From Calonectria ilicicola (lineage: Eukaryota > Ascomycota > Sordariomycetes > Hypocreales > Nectriaceae): DNA of 64,000 nucleotides. The notes beneath the pieces are model-generated. The model did not search any database, had not been told where the DNA came from, and worked only from the letters and a program-made list of their open reading frames with translations. Position 1 is the stretch's first letter. Every line of letters starts with the position of its first letter. Positions 1-11,569 of the stretch are shown here, in pieces. The position numbers were made by a program, and so were the translations under genes. The stretch lies in NCBI GenBank assembly GCA_020809705.1, contig CP085835.1, forward strand, positions 2,542,001-2,606,000, given 5' to 3'.

Positions 1-2
1 CT

Positions 3-1498
3 CAAAAGAACTTGGTCAAGTTCATCAAGGACTACAAGATACCTCTTGGACCATATGAAGACCCTCTATCAGCACTGCTCAATTGGGCTCATATGAAGGT
101 ATTTGAGGGGAAGCAAAAAGATGATGAAATTGCAAAGCAAGCAAAGACTCTGAACGAGAACCAGGTGGAGATGGCCAAAATCAAGGATGAATACTGGTCA
201 TATCAACAAACAGAGCAGAAGAGATATTCCGAGGCTCAAGATGTCAAGCGTCAGCTCGAAGAGGCCAAGAATGATAAAAACAATCTTCGCGATATCATCG
301 AAAATATTACCAAGGCCATGGACGATCTACAACGTGAGGTCGAACTCGCGATCGGACAGCGCAATGAAGCCCAAGAGCAGACCAGAGAAATTGATAGAAA
401 GGCAAATGAACGCGAAGACCAATGGAAAGTGTTTCATAAAGAACAAATGGTTTCTCTCAAGGACGCGCACGAACAGAAGGTCGGGGAGCTGGAGTCAGAG
501 CTCCAGCAAAAGTGCGCCACCTACGAAGACGCTGCAAGGGAGCAGCAGCAGGCGCATGAGAAGGAAATCAGCAACCACAACACCACAATCCAAGGCCTTA
601 GACGACGAGTGGCGACTTACAGCACTACAACAAGCCACTCGTTGATCACGGATGATGAATTTAGAGACACTTTCCAAGGATTGGCCCGTCGCATTCACAA
701 TTTAATTCAATGGGTACCACGCCCAGAATCCTTGCACCTGGACCAGGATCATGACCCCAGTCAGTTCCTGACCCGGAATGCCCAACAGGGCGGCCGCAAC
801 TGGCCCAAGTTTGTTCGCAACCTTTGCTGGCGAACAATTCTGCGCGGTCTTTACAGCCATGGCCTGGGATTTGGTGCCCTCGGCGCATCAGGGAAGGGAT
901 TTGATGAATTGGACCAAATTCGCCAGCTTTTTGCGGTTCCAGACCCCCAAGGTACGTTGACATGAATATTTTCAGTTAAATTAGTTCTACGGTTACTAAT
1001 GCAATCGCTCTAGATCCCTCTGGTATGACAATGATTCTCCCCAACACCAAAGAGGTCAACGCATGGCGCGCCTACTTCTTTGAGGCGCTCCTCAAGGGTG
1101 TCCGCAGCGATGCAACTCACAACAAGTACGTTAGCTTATTCAGGGACCACCTCGAATCCGTCACGGATGAGTTGGTGTCCGTGCTTCAGCACATCACTAG
1201 CCACAGCGTCGATCCTCGGATACGCGACGAGGTCGCAGGGCTGGTCGAGGGTCTGGGGGTGCTAGCGCTAGAGGCTGGCGCCCAGCGGGCCCAAGTCTGC
1301 CTTGAGGGCTGCGACTACGGTGATAGAGTTGCCGTGGGGGACCGTTTTACCGACGAGGACATGATGGGTCAGGGGACTATGACTGTGGATTTAATGACGC
1401 AGCCATGCTTGAGGCGCATTGGGGATGGGCGGGAGGATTTGACCATGCAGAGGGTGGTTGTGAAGGGCAATTTTGTACCATTAAGGGTAGGCAATTAG
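3..1498 (+). CDS. Coiled-coil protein, 3' part (5' end outside window)
   Basis: The reading frame is already open at the window edge, so the true start lies upstream; no ATG fits the start of the frame. Exons are 3-951 and 1014-1498, joined across a 62-bp intron with a GTACGT donor and a TTACTAAT branch-like site before TAG. At least 477 residues are encoded. The first ~200 visible residues are rich in E, K, Q and R with heptad-like spacing, which indicates a long coiled coil. The C-terminal ~250 residues look globular and contain no motif I recognise. No signal peptide or membrane segment is visible. It may be a structural or scaffold protein; I cannot assign a family. Confidence 0.75.
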
Positions 1499-2345
1499 CC
1501 GCCGGTGAATGTGGCTGCATATTTGAAATGAAAATGTTACCATCTTGTGAACATATGATAACCAAAACTGCATTAGCACGACTTGAGAGTTTCACGCCAC
1601 CTAGAGTTGCCTTTCTACACTTGCTTTTCAACCCTCCCAAGACACAAGTTGCAAATGCGCACGGCACGATAGGCAGACAACTGCGCCTTGTTGGCAAAGC
1701 AAATACTAGATTTTTTTTTGATTTCGCATCAGGGCGACCTGCCTGCAGTCCCGCTCCCCTTTAGTGAACTATCTCCCCACCACCGGCACCAAGTTGCCGG
1801 CAATTTCACGCTAAACCTCCCGAGTTGCTTTTGGCAGATACGGAAAACACCTCGCAAATGGAACACAACTCAATAGCCCCAGACGCCTCGCCAAGGCCAG
1901 CAGCCTATGGAGGTGCCCTGCTAGCGTTGAGATTCCGCTCCAGACCCCAAAAGCAACTGTTAGCGGCTGTCCCCAATCCCTCGCAGACGCCTCATCAGAC
2001 GATATGTATGCGACAAGATGCTAAGCGTCTCCAGCACGCCGTTGATAGGCCATATGCCTGCTACCCCTCTTTGTGATTGAATCTGGGGCTGCTTTGTGAA
2101 CCCGGGACGGTAGAAATGGAAAGTACCTTCATGTACCAGACTCAAGGTACCTTCGGTTACCTCCATATACTTTGCAAGCTGCGCACGAGACTTCTGCGGC
2201 TCAGGTTTAGTGCGGCCCGCATAGCAGGAGAGGTGAAGACGGCGGGAGCAAAGTGATGGATGGCCCTACGTCAGAGGATAAAGTTCATCTTCTCTAATCA
2301 TTGTACTTGGTTCGCGACAATTTCTCTGCCGGCATTGGGTAAACC
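1499..2345. other. Intergenic, nothing recognised
   Basis: This 847-bp stretch separates the coiled-coil gene from the 7TM gene. Short open frames occur on both strands but none has a plausible start, splice signals or recognisable protein. It must hold the terminator of the left gene and the promoter of the right one. Confidence 0.6.
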
Positions 2346-3774
2346 ATGAACGAGACTGTGAAAACAAGCTCACTTTGGGGCCTGCACGGGTCACCACTTC
2401 CCGCAACTATTGATGTTGTGGACGCTTCTTTTGTAACAATTTGGATGGTCGCGAGCATTGCTTTCTTCTTCATCTTTCGCAAGCTAGCGCACAAACCATC
2501 AGGATGGACCGAGTTCAGAACACTCCAGCAAGGCACGTTTGCTGCCTTCATGTAAGATACCCCTTCAGATGTTCTGCCCTTGGGCGCTGAAGCGACTAAC
2601 AGTCGTGAATTAGGTGGTTTTTCCCGAATGTCATTGATAGATGGCTTCATTACGACCAGCGAACGGTCCAATTCGGCTACATCATCTTCCTCCCCGTCAT
2701 GGAGTTCTACTACATCCTCTCAAATGCGCTTATACTCTGGGGAACATATACAATTGTTTGGAAGGAATTAGAAGCTTGCCGCTTCAAGGAGCTGCATCTG
2801 AGGATATGGTTTGGGGTGGGCAAGCTTACCCTGTTCTTGGTTTGCCTACTGTCGCTCTATTATGCGGTTCTCAATCTTGCTCTCCCTATCATGTGGATGC
2901 AATTCCTCAGCCTCAGCGTCATTGAGGATATTGCAACTAAGAGGACTCAATTCGAGATCTCCATGACGGCCATGTACTTTATCTACAGTCTTCTAACATT
3001 CGCCGCCGCCACCGTTGCCCTTGTCGGAGGGAACGGGGTGCGAGGTAAAATTGGAAAAGTGAGCGCTTCCCCCTTCGACACTGGAATGGTAACTGACTGG
3101 CATATCAGACACGCTGGGTTCTGTGGACAGCCACTATCCTGCTATTCGCAAGATCAATTTCACAATTTGCATTGATCGTCAAAGTAGACCGCACCAAAAT
3201 CACTCGGCAGGATATAATAATGACAGAAGACATCACCTTTGGCCTGATCACCTTTCTCTTCTTGGGTGCCATGGTTTTGGTCGGATGGCGGGTCTCTGAG
3301 CCGCTTGACCGAGGTGGAAATGACGCCGGGCTCGTACGGTCCGATGTCTACCATTATATCCTCAAAAATTTAAAAAGCGACACAACAGAGGGTCGACAGC
3401 AGGCGCCTAGTTTTGAGGAAGTGCTACAAAACGTCACGACGAATTTGGAGAGGGTGCTAGATGAGGGGCCGTTGTCGGCGTCGTTGCAGCTCGACAGAGA
3501 CTACAAGCGTGAGATTGTCCGTGAGCATGTCAAGGACATGCGCGGCAAATATGGCGCGCTCAACCCTCGAGAAGGCCGAGACTTTAAATCCATCGGCTCT
3601 CGCAATAGTTCTCCCTTTTCCATGCTTAGCAGGCGGAGATCGACGCCTCAAGCTCGTCGCTCTACTCCCGAAAGCTTGCTGGCTCAAACGCCGCAGTCAA
3701 ATGGCAGCAGGCCTCGTCGTACTTCATCGCGTGACCTTTTAGCTCGATTTGCACCAGTTCATGAAGAAAGATAG
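2346..3774 (+). CDS. Orphan seven-transmembrane protein
   Basis: Three exons, 2346-2551, 2614-3058 and 3109-3774, give 438 residues; introns of 62 and 50 bp have GT-AG ends and keep frame. Seven hydrophobic segments are visible: near residues 22-48, then around the exon 1/2 junction, two long segments in exon 2 (one with the residues FYYILSNALILW), a third exon 2 segment ending in LVGG, and two in exon 3. A hydrophilic tail of about 130 residues rich in S, R and T follows and is probably cytosolic. The topology resembles fungal GPCR-like proteins, but the sequence is not an obvious PTH11/rhodopsin member. It could be a receptor or an orphan membrane protein. Function is not assigned. Confidence 0.8.
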
Positions 3775-3934
3775 AAGAAAAAATGTAGAGATTAGATTAA
3801 TGATACAAAATGAAGCTCTTAATGCAATAACATCCAAATTCATGATTCCCAGATGCAAACAGTAGCTCAGTAAAAAAAAAACAAAAACATTTTGTAGTCT
3901 ATCCAAACCTCCCTCCATTCGTTACTATTCCCAT

Positions 3935-6085
3935 TTATCGTCTACCCATTGAAAATCTTCCTGTGCTTCCCGTCGAGGTTGTGCTAGTACTCATAGTTCT
4001 CCCAATCGCAATTTTGCGCGCCGTGACCGCATTAAACTTGTCAGGCGTGAACCCCAGTCCTCCACGAGGATCAAAATGAGTGTCGCCATACAGCAGCTGC
4101 AAGTTGCGCGTCCAGTTTACCCAGCTCGTCGATGACAAAGCTTCCTCACAGCGCTCCAGCATTCCAGGCGGTCTCTGGCGCATCAAGTGCATGAGTAACT
4201 GTCGCCAGCATTCGGGCACAGGTCGCACATTTCCGCTGCTGACAGACTTGGCTCGAGCGAAGATCCCGGCGAGTTTTACACAGCTTAAATCAGTGTCGCT
4301 GGCGTCCATCAGGTCTCGCATGTCGCGGATGAAAGAGTCATGTTCTTTTTCGCTCTGCTTGATGCAAGCCACTGCATGGCTAGAGCCAAAGCCTTGCATT
4401 GTTGCGCGCAGGAATAGGTAGCGCAGCCCTTCGCGCTCATAGTCAAGCGGGGTTGTCCAAGCTAGATCAGTGACGAACAGGTTGGATGTGGCAGCAGCCA
4501 CGGCCGCAGAAGATGCTCCTGCACGATGGCTGGCTCCGACTCTAGATGCAATAGCGTCGCGATAGAGAGACACAAGGTCTGGAGGTGCGGCGTTCATCAT
4601 GCGGAACACAGTGGCGACGCTGGCCTCGGTAGGCAGCTGTCGCAACATGTCCATGAACTTGTCTGGCCAGTATTGGTGAAGCCAATCAGCCACGAGCAGA
4701 GCCCTGCCTAGGCGAACCACATGTTTTGCAAACCTCTCACTAGCTTGCGAATTTTTTAATTTTTTGCAAAGCTTCGTTTGAGCTTGGAAAATGGCCTGTG
4801 GTCCGCGATTTGCTAGGTCGTGAACATTGCCGAAAGCGGCCTGTAAGCGGCGAGTAGTTTTGATGATGGGCAAAGCATTTGCAATGCCCTGCATCCATCC
4901 AAATAAATCATCTCCTTGGTTGGCGGCTCTTAAAAAGTCGTCAAGAGCCTTGATATCCGAGTCTGCGCGCAGTTCCAAGGCTGCTTCGACGCGCTCTAAG
5001 CTTTGCCAGCTGAGCTTCCTTGGTTCCACACAGAGCGTGATGAAGATGCGGACGGCCTCGGGGCCCCTCCCAACACATGAATCAAATACTTGGAGTAGTT
5101 GTTCAAGAATCGGTCGGCCGTTGGAGGCAGGGATCTGGTAGACACCCAGTCCATACATTCCTGGACTTGATTGTCGAAGCGTCGGGAGCTGGTTTCCCGT
5201 AGTGTCTGGTCCTTCAAAGTCAAAGATCGGCGCGAGGGCTGCTCGAAATGGCACAAGACTGGGGTTTTCCCATAGTTTAATTCTGGTCCGGCTTGGGGAC
5301 CATGATGCCCACATCGGAACATCTGGGTAAACGTCATGAAGCAGAGAGCCCTCATTGGAGTGCCGATGTCGATCATTTAAGCTCCGTTCTCGTAGGCCTC
5401 GGACGAGTTGATGGGCCTCATACCAGCCTCGCGTTTGGAGGAGTTCGTTCAACTGTTCTTGCAGACTCTGTTTATAGCAAACGTGGCGCAGAATCATCCG
5501 TATCATGCTCTCCGGCAACAGATGCTCGCAGGTTCCCTTATGAACAGCATCCAGTATACGACCGACGGAAGGCAAAGTTTCTGGTGCATCATTCTCTTTG
5601 ACGAGGTCAAATAGATCTTTTGCGACTAGATAATCATGCGATGTGCACACATCAGGACGGATCCTATGCGCGATGAGAAGACATTGCAGGTAGGCACGGA
5701 GTTTACGAAGGAGGAATTCATCCGCCACCTCCCTCCTTCGCCGCAAGTCATCAAGCTGTCCAAGCGCAATTTCTCGCGATAGAACGTGCAGGCAAGCTAG
5801 AATCCCCGCTTCCCGACCGTTGATTTCGTTGTAAAACTCATTTATTTGGTCAATAAGGGCGAGCTCGCATTCGTCCGAGAAGGGCTCGATTGCGCGACGG
5901 ACGAGGCGGGAGGACTGGTTTCGCAGGAAGGCATTTGTCACCTCCTGGATCTCCTGAACTGGAAAAAGATGGTGCTGCTCTTGGGCAAGAGTTGATATCG
6001 CGCAAGTTCTGCGTATACCCTCCTCCCAGGTCGGTTTACGCGACATGGGCGACAGCCAGGTCGGGCTTTGAGGTGAAGGCGGCAT
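3935..6085 (-). CDS. Hypothetical 716-residue protein
   Basis: A single uninterrupted frame of 716 codons starting at an ATG (6085-6083). It is largely alpha-helical in composition, with many charged and leucine-rich stretches, and ends in a short S/T/G-rich tail. There is no signal peptide, membrane segment or recognised catalytic motif. Long, intron-free and with normal codon use, it is very likely a real gene. It converges with the 7TM gene on the left, with only about 160 bp between the two stops, and its promoter lies in 6086-6766. I do not recognise a family. Confidence 0.8.
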   Translation of the reverse strand: MPPSPQSPTWLSPMSRKPTWEEGIRRTCAISTLAQEQHHLFPVQEIQEVTNAFLRNQSSRLVRRAIEPFSDECELALIDQINEFYNEINGREAGILACLHVLSREIALGQLDDLRRRREVADEFLLRKLRAYLQCLLIAHRIRPDVCTSHDYLVAKDLFDLVKENDAPETLPSVGRILDAVHKGTCEHLLPESMIRMILRHVCYKQSLQEQLNELLQTRGWYEAHQLVRGLRERSLNDRHRHSNEGSLLHDVYPDVPMWASWSPSRTRIKLWENPSLVPFRAALAPIFDFEGPDTTGNQLPTLRQSSPGMYGLGVYQIPASNGRPILEQLLQVFDSCVGRGPEAVRIFITLCVEPRKLSWQSLERVEAALELRADSDIKALDDFLRAANQGDDLFGWMQGIANALPIIKTTRRLQAAFGNVHDLANRGPQAIFQAQTKLCKKLKNSQASERFAKHVVRLGRALLVADWLHQYWPDKFMDMLRQLPTEASVATVFRMMNAAPPDLVSLYRDAIASRVGASHRAGASSAAVAAATSNLFVTDLAWTTPLDYEREGLRYLFLRATMQGFGSSHAVACIKQSEKEHDSFIRDMRDLMDASDTDLSCVKLAGIFARAKSVSSGNVRPVPECWRQLLMHLMRQRPPGMLERCEEALSSTSWVNWTRNLQLLYGDTHFDPRGGLGFTPDKFNAVTARKIAIGRTMSTSTTSTGSTGRFSMGRR

Positions 6086-6766
6086 GCATAGCAGGGATGA
6101 CTAGATAATAGCGAGTGTGGTAGCAGACATCTACTGTACTCAAAAATGAGGTCAGATTGTGGGTGTGGTCTGTTTTGGGTAGATGTACCGTGCCAATCCG
6201 TCCCAACCGACAGCCTCAGCCTCCTGCCTCCAGCCTCTGGGCAGTTTGTCTGGAGAGGCGCCCTCGCTGAACCGCATACGAGGCATCTTGCAGCCACTAT
6301 TCAGCGAAGTACTTACTGGTACCTCCCTAATGTCGCAGCCAAGCATGCGACCTAGTTCGCCCTGCATCCAGCCCTCCGGTAGCGCTGTAACGTGCAGCTA
6401 GTAGCGTGCGGCGAGGCGTTTTTGGGGCTATGCTGAACATCTCAGCCAATTGGCCACAAAGTGTGTCGTTCATGTGGCATTTTTGAAATGGAATAACATT
6501 GTGATAGGTTTTGATAAAATTATTCCGTCTAATGCAAGAGCGAATAAATTAAACCCATTCTTCCAGAGTTACCTTCACCTTTGCCCATTTGGCCAAACAG
6601 GGCAGCATCGATGATATCTCCACAGATCACAGCCAATCTCACCAGGGCAATTGGTGGTTACGCTGCAACTACCCTTGGGTTAAGTTCTTGATATATAAAT
6701 AAAATGGAAAATATGCATCATATATCAGTCGCTTTTCTAATCTATCATAAGAGTATTCTGCTTATT
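6086..6766. other. Intergenic between two minus-strand genes
   Basis: It contains the promoter of the 716-residue protein gene and the 3' flank of the NLR gene. The right half is AT-rich. I see no further gene. Confidence 0.6.
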
Positions 6767-9700
6767 CTATCTAACGTTCGGCTCTTCATCAGAGCAGCCA
6801 TTCTCTAGCAACAATTTCACCATGGCCTCATTCCCCATCACGCCAGCTAACCGCAATGGTGTTCTACCAAACTTATCCTTGGAATTTGCATCTACACATT
6901 CGTTCGCGAGTAGCCACTGGACTATGACGACATTGCCTTTCGCAACAGCCCACGATAGTGTTGTTCTTCCGCTTCGATCTTTTGAATCGGCCTCGATACC
7001 TGTAATCGAAAGTAGAAGCCTGACGATAGTCTCATGGCCATTACCTGCAGCCCAAGACAATGGAGTTCTTCCATGCAGATCCTTTGTTTCGATATCCAAG
7101 CTCTGAGCTTCTAGAAGCAACTTCACTGCATTTGCGTGACCATTTATGGCGGCCCATGAGAGTGGTGACCTTCCGTACTTATCCTTCATGTTGACATCTA
7201 CTTTAAGCGAAAGTAACAATGAGTTCATGACCCCAATATGACCCTTCCCGGCAGCTCGAGACAGTGAAGTTCTTCCTTCTTTATCTTTTCTATCGACGCT
7301 AATGCCGGTAGTTTGTAGCAATAGTATGACGCTATTTTCATGGCCGTTTTCGGCTGCGAATGACAGGGGTGTGCGACCTTGAATATCTTCAGAATTCACA
7401 GATAATTCTTTCGAAGATATAATATTCTTCAAAAACGCGACATGCCCATAACTTGCTGCCCAGTGGAGAGGTGTTAGGTCTTTTCGGAATAATGGGCTTT
7501 TACCATATTGGAGTTGGTCAAATTTGTCAGGTTCCAAGCTCGTATCCTTACAGAATAGAGCCTTCACCGCGCCTCGATTTCCATGAGCCAAAGCTGCAAA
7601 AAGAGGATACCCATATCTTCCTCCGGGGGTGTGGATATCACAATCACTTTGATGCAGTGTCCGAATAAGTTCTGCCCAATTATTCTCCGCAAGGACGTAT
7701 ATGAGGCTCGTTTGAGAAGAGTAATCACAAAAAACGTCTTCTTCATAAAAGTAAAACAGATTCAGCCACTCTTTGAATGGGAAGTGTTTTAAAAAGTCGT
7801 ACTGTGTTAGATATTTCTCGGAGAGGTTTGCATGATGAAGAATGTAGCGCGCTGAGTATTCAAGGAACGGAAATCTCTTTGAAACGTTTTGTTGCAGGCT
7901 CTTTACATCCTTTGAGGATGGTTTGGCAGATATTATACCTGAAACCATAACATTTGAAATATTGACCTTGAGGTAATTATAACAGCATTCTTTTAGCATA
8001 TGTTGACCATGATTCTCAAATTTTTCTGCGTGTTCAGGCCATAATTCCCGAATTCCATTGTCTTTGATCAAGAAGTCTCTTATTGACTCATGAATGAACT
8101 GTACAGTTTTTTCCTTTGACTTGGACAGCTCTGCTAGTCCTTTGGAAGAGCTTAGAAGGAACAGTTCCATTACTTCTCGATCAATATTTTCGGGTTCGCA
8201 CAGGTTCTCCGGGCTCGGATAGAGCCCGGATAGAACGGCAAAATAAAATTCTTCGCATGTCAAAGGCCGTTTTGCGTAAAGGATCCATTGAATGCAAAGT
8301 AACAACTCATCCAAATTTTCGCTGTCTCTTTTCAAAATGTCTTCGAAAAGTTGTCCCAGTTTATCTGGGATCTCTTCAAGTCTTCGCCTTATTGCAAACT
8401 GGCGCCCTCTGCTGAGCTCTTTATTCATCATGTCAACAACAAGAACAACCCACATAAAAACTCCAGACGCCTTTTTCAGAACTTTCGAAACTATATCCTG
8501 AGTCACATTATCGTTATCATTTCGTAGTTTATGTCGAATATAACTTTCTAGATCTTGATTATGACCTGGCTGCTCTTCTAAGACAAGCGCGATACCATAT
8601 TGTGTATTTATGGAGGGATAATGACGACTAGAGAAGCAGATCCGGATTTTTGTTTCATTTAGTGGAGCCGAATTTTGTAGCTGTTCAAAGAATTCCACTA
8701 TTTCCCGAGCTTCATCCTCACTGCACTCGTCGAGTGCATCGATAAGGCAAGTTAGCCGTCTCCGGCCAAGTTTTCGAATTGCACTAGAAAAAAGTTTCTG
8801 CAGTGTATCAAGACGTAAAATTTGTCTATCATTGTGACGATCCGCAATATGTGATTCTTCAAAAACTTCCCACAGATCAGGAAATTTGGTTAGAAGCTGG
8901 AGAAGCAATGAACGGTACATTCCCGCTGCTGATCTTTCAAGTTTTACTCCAGTCGCGTTAAAGAAGTATGAAATCACAGCTTCTTCGGTGGTAGATCCCC
9001 ATTCTCTGAGCAAGTGATTGAATATGAATTTCATCAACGTTGATTTGCCAGCGCCAGGCTTTCCATTAATCCATAGGAAGGTATTTTCGTGGCATATTCG
9101 TTCATTATTCATCCAATCGATGCAACATGGGTTGATGAGCCACCATTCGCAGATGTTTCCATAGGCGGCCTTGATAGCGGTGTACCTATCCCGATCTTGT
9201 TCATAGGATAATAGATCTGATAAGTGCTTTTGTGAATTCATGCGTGATTGTTGTTCTAGACTTATATAAGCAAGAGACTTTTTATGAGAATTAAGGAGTT
9301 TCCATAGCGTACCATAAATAGAAAACACTGTATTTCTAAGATTGGCGTTGGATAATTGCACCGGTATTGCCAGAAGTAGTTCTTTGGCATATGCCGCAGC
9401 GGTTGCAGCCGAGTATGCTTGCCATCGTTTATTCTTGTGTGAGTCAGAGTAATCACAGATTCCACGAATAACAAGACTAGAAAAGTTGTTCATCAATCCT
9501 GCTGCTTCCATCTCGAAACACACCATATTCAATTCTGTAGCTAGCTTTGCCCTAGTACTGCCATCTTTCATAACTTGATTCCCAGATGCGATTCGTCCAT
9601 AGTGGATAAGCGGGTCTATTTTATTTCGTGGCTTTCGATTCATAAGCATAGAGATATCGCATTTCTCACAGTCCTTATCTGACTGAGCATGGTTATATGT

Positions 9701-10357
9701 GCTGTAAAACAGCTGGTCCGGAATTTTAGGATTCGCGTATTCAGCCATGGATGGGTAACGCTTGAGCATCTCTGAGAGAATTTCTGGGACCTTGCTTCCT
9801 TCTATATGGTGATCTGCTTGTAGCTTGGACACAGCAGACATGAGTATTTGTGGTGGTTGAGCGGAAGTGCTTGTGCATTTGAATAAACCGTGTGGCATAG
9901 CCTTGCCGAAGTCATATTGCACCACGTCCTTTCCAACCACAATATCTCCTAATCTGACGTCAGCTATTTCAGGGACCCCGCCTCCAATTCCCACTATAAG
10001 TTGTTTATCAATGGAAGGAAAGGATCTGCGCATATTACTAGCGACGACTGCAGTATTATTTGTGCCATAATGACCTCCTGGGAGGCATGCGATGACAATA
10101 TTATGCGTAGCAATATTTCCAAAAATATAAGTATTACTATCATCCTGCTTACTAGGCAGAGACTGATGAATGAAGTCAAGCATGGCTTTTGCTGCAGCCA
10201 TCTCAATCGGAAGAGCACAAATCCAGCCGACAGTGTAGTCGCCATAAGTTTTATCATATGTTTCTTGATTCTCATCAAGCGTTCGAGGTTGTTTGAAATG
10301 TGCCAAGAGTGCCACTTCGGTGTTCGCACTTCTCTTTCTATGTTTTGGAGTGCTCAT
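6767..10357 (-). CDS. NLR-like receptor: PNP_UDP-NACHT-ankyrin
   Basis: An intronless gene of 1196 residues if started at the ATG at 10357; the frame also runs upstream only through a TTG. Order of domains: a purine/uridine phosphorylase-like domain (about residues 30-330) with the typical VGWICALPIE opening, a GIGGG loop and the EMEAAG motif; a NACHT/STAND NTPase with Walker A GKPGAGKS (about residue 430) and Walker B LIDALDE (about 535); a helical linker; and eight ankyrin repeats (about residues 905-1190) with GRTPL..AA..GH signatures. This is a known architecture of fungal NLR-like proteins linked to non-self recognition and regulated cell death. Related PNP domains in bacterial antiphage systems act as nucleosidases, so a nucleotide-depleting effector role is possible (inference). 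All core NTPase motifs are intact. Confidence 0.93.
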   Translation of the reverse strand: MSTPKHRKRSANTEVALLAHFKQPRTLDENQETYDKTYGDYTVGWICALPIEMAAAKAMLDFIHQSLPSKQDDSNTYIFGNIATHNIVIACLPGGHYGTNNTAVVASNMRRSFPSIDKQLIVGIGGGVPEIADVRLGDIVVGKDVVQYDFGKAMPHGLFKCTSTSAQPPQILMSAVSKLQADHHIEGSKVPEILSEMLKRYPSMAEYANPKIPDQLFYSTYNHAQSDKDCEKCDISMLMNRKPRNKIDPLIHYGRIASGNQVMKDGSTRAKLATELNMVCFEMEAAGLMNNFSSLVIRGICDYSDSHKNKRWQAYSAATAAAYAKELLLAIPVQLSNANLRNTVFSIYGTLWKLLNSHKKSLAYISLEQQSRMNSQKHLSDLLSYEQDRDRYTAIKAAYGNICEWWLINPCCIDWMNNERICHENTFLWINGKPGAGKSTLMKFIFNHLLREWGSTTEEAVISYFFNATGVKLERSAAGMYRSLLLQLLTKFPDLWEVFEESHIADRHNDRQILRLDTLQKLFSSAIRKLGRRRLTCLIDALDECSEDEAREIVEFFEQLQNSAPLNETKIRICFSSRHYPSINTQYGIALVLEEQPGHNQDLESYIRHKLRNDNDNVTQDIVSKVLKKASGVFMWVVLVVDMMNKELSRGRQFAIRRRLEEIPDKLGQLFEDILKRDSENLDELLLCIQWILYAKRPLTCEEFYFAVLSGLYPSPENLCEPENIDREVMELFLLSSSKGLAELSKSKEKTVQFIHESIRDFLIKDNGIRELWPEHAEKFENHGQHMLKECCYNYLKVNISNVMVSGIISAKPSSKDVKSLQQNVSKRFPFLEYSARYILHHANLSEKYLTQYDFLKHFPFKEWLNLFYFYEEDVFCDYSSQTSLIYVLAENNWAELIRTLHQSDCDIHTPGGRYGYPLFAALAHGNRGAVKALFCKDTSLEPDKFDQLQYGKSPLFRKDLTPLHWAASYGHVAFLKNIISSKELSVNSEDIQGRTPLSFAAENGHENSVILLLQTTGISVDRKDKEGRTSLSRAAGKGHIGVMNSLLLSLKVDVNMKDKYGRSPLSWAAINGHANAVKLLLEAQSLDIETKDLHGRTPLSWAAGNGHETIVRLLLSITGIEADSKDRSGRTTLSWAVAKGNVVIVQWLLANECVDANSKDKFGRTPLRLAGVMGNEAMVKLLLENGCSDEEPNVR

Positions 10358-11060
10358 GCTTTTGAGGCGACTGCCCTGGTTGCTTCTCCAGGTTTGTCGC
10401 TTCAGATTCAAAGCAGGTCAAACTAAAATCCCATCGTCACCCGTGTAATATGAAATCAAGTTGCATACGTGTAATTGATAAATTTTGCGACATTGAATGG
10501 TTCAATGGGAAGAAATAATGTGAATGCGCCACGTACGTCCAAGGTCGATATCCAATTTTCAACCATTTTAGCCAATGATTTGCTGACTTGTGTGCGGGGT
10601 TATCAGGTGACCATCTGGTTTAATCCTCTCATACCGATAGGAGTATGCACACCGGTCACTTGTTAATAAGATGAGACGAAGTAATAATTGCGTTCTGGAA
10701 GTTATAAACTATCAAAACATGCTTATTAGAGACCCAGGGTCTTTCACTTGCAGAAGCCTGCTATGCATTCTTCATCGCCAACTCTCAGGATACACATCAT
10801 TATTCCCGATTATATGTATTATATGGTTGATGATGAGAGGTTCGCTATATAGGCGTGTTCGATTAAAGCTGCAACCTTCAATCCTACAATATTACAAAGG
10901 GTACATCGTTGGTCTACCTCGCTGCGTCAATCATCACTGCGACCGTGTTATATCATGAACCAACAGTTCATAATGTATAGATCACAACACACTATTAAAC
11001 ACATTTTTCTCTAATGGGAAAGATTATCGTGAATAGTACCACCAAAATAAACTACCTTTG

Positions 11061-11290
11061 ATGAAGGTGAAATTATGACAACGACTAAAATGATCACTAC
11101 TCCAAGAAAAATATTTTGACTCGTCTACCTTGTTCAATCAAGAGGTGTGTGTATCCACTTGTAAATTTCAGAGAGAAAGCCGAGACGTATATACAAACCT
11201 GACGACTGGAATGTGTTCCAACATCGTCAGTAACAGCAACGCATATTTTTGGTGTCGCTTACCTCTTTAGCGCAACTCACAATGCAGAAT
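11061..11290 (+). repeat. Diverged dispersed repeat, copy A
   Basis: This copy shares blocks with 11570-11880 in the same order: an AGAAAAATATTTT..CTCGTCT block near 11105, a GTATCCACTT..AAATTTCA block near 11150-11170, and GGTGTCGCTTAC..TTTAGCGC near 11251-11273. Most differences in the matched blocks are C-to-T or G-to-A, and copy A is the more AT-rich. This pattern is what repeat-induced point mutation would leave. Confidence 0.45.
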
Positions 11291-11569
11291 CATTACCATA
11301 ACGCTCCAAGTTGGATGATGTGCAACCAAGCACAACTAACAAGAAGAAAGCCTTTCCAAGCCACCCGTGATTTGGCTCGCCGCGAATTTGATCCTTCAGA
11401 TAAAAGAAATTCGGAGACCGCACACTTCGGTGAACTAAATGAAGCTAAATTAAACTGGCATTTTCTACCACTCCTAGGCGATTCCTGGGGATCAGTGTGG
11501 CCTACAACACCCCAGAATAATGTTCTTTGACGCAACCAAAAAGAAAAGAAAAGGGTGCTAGTTGCTATG

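Noticed and set aside
2090..2115. GAACCCGGGAC word resembling a tRNA T arm
   Set aside because: No acceptor or anticodon arm can be folded around it.
10001..10426. 141-codon plus-strand frame inside the NLR
   Set aside because: It lies antisense to the conserved PNP domain; its residues are a shadow of that coding sequence.
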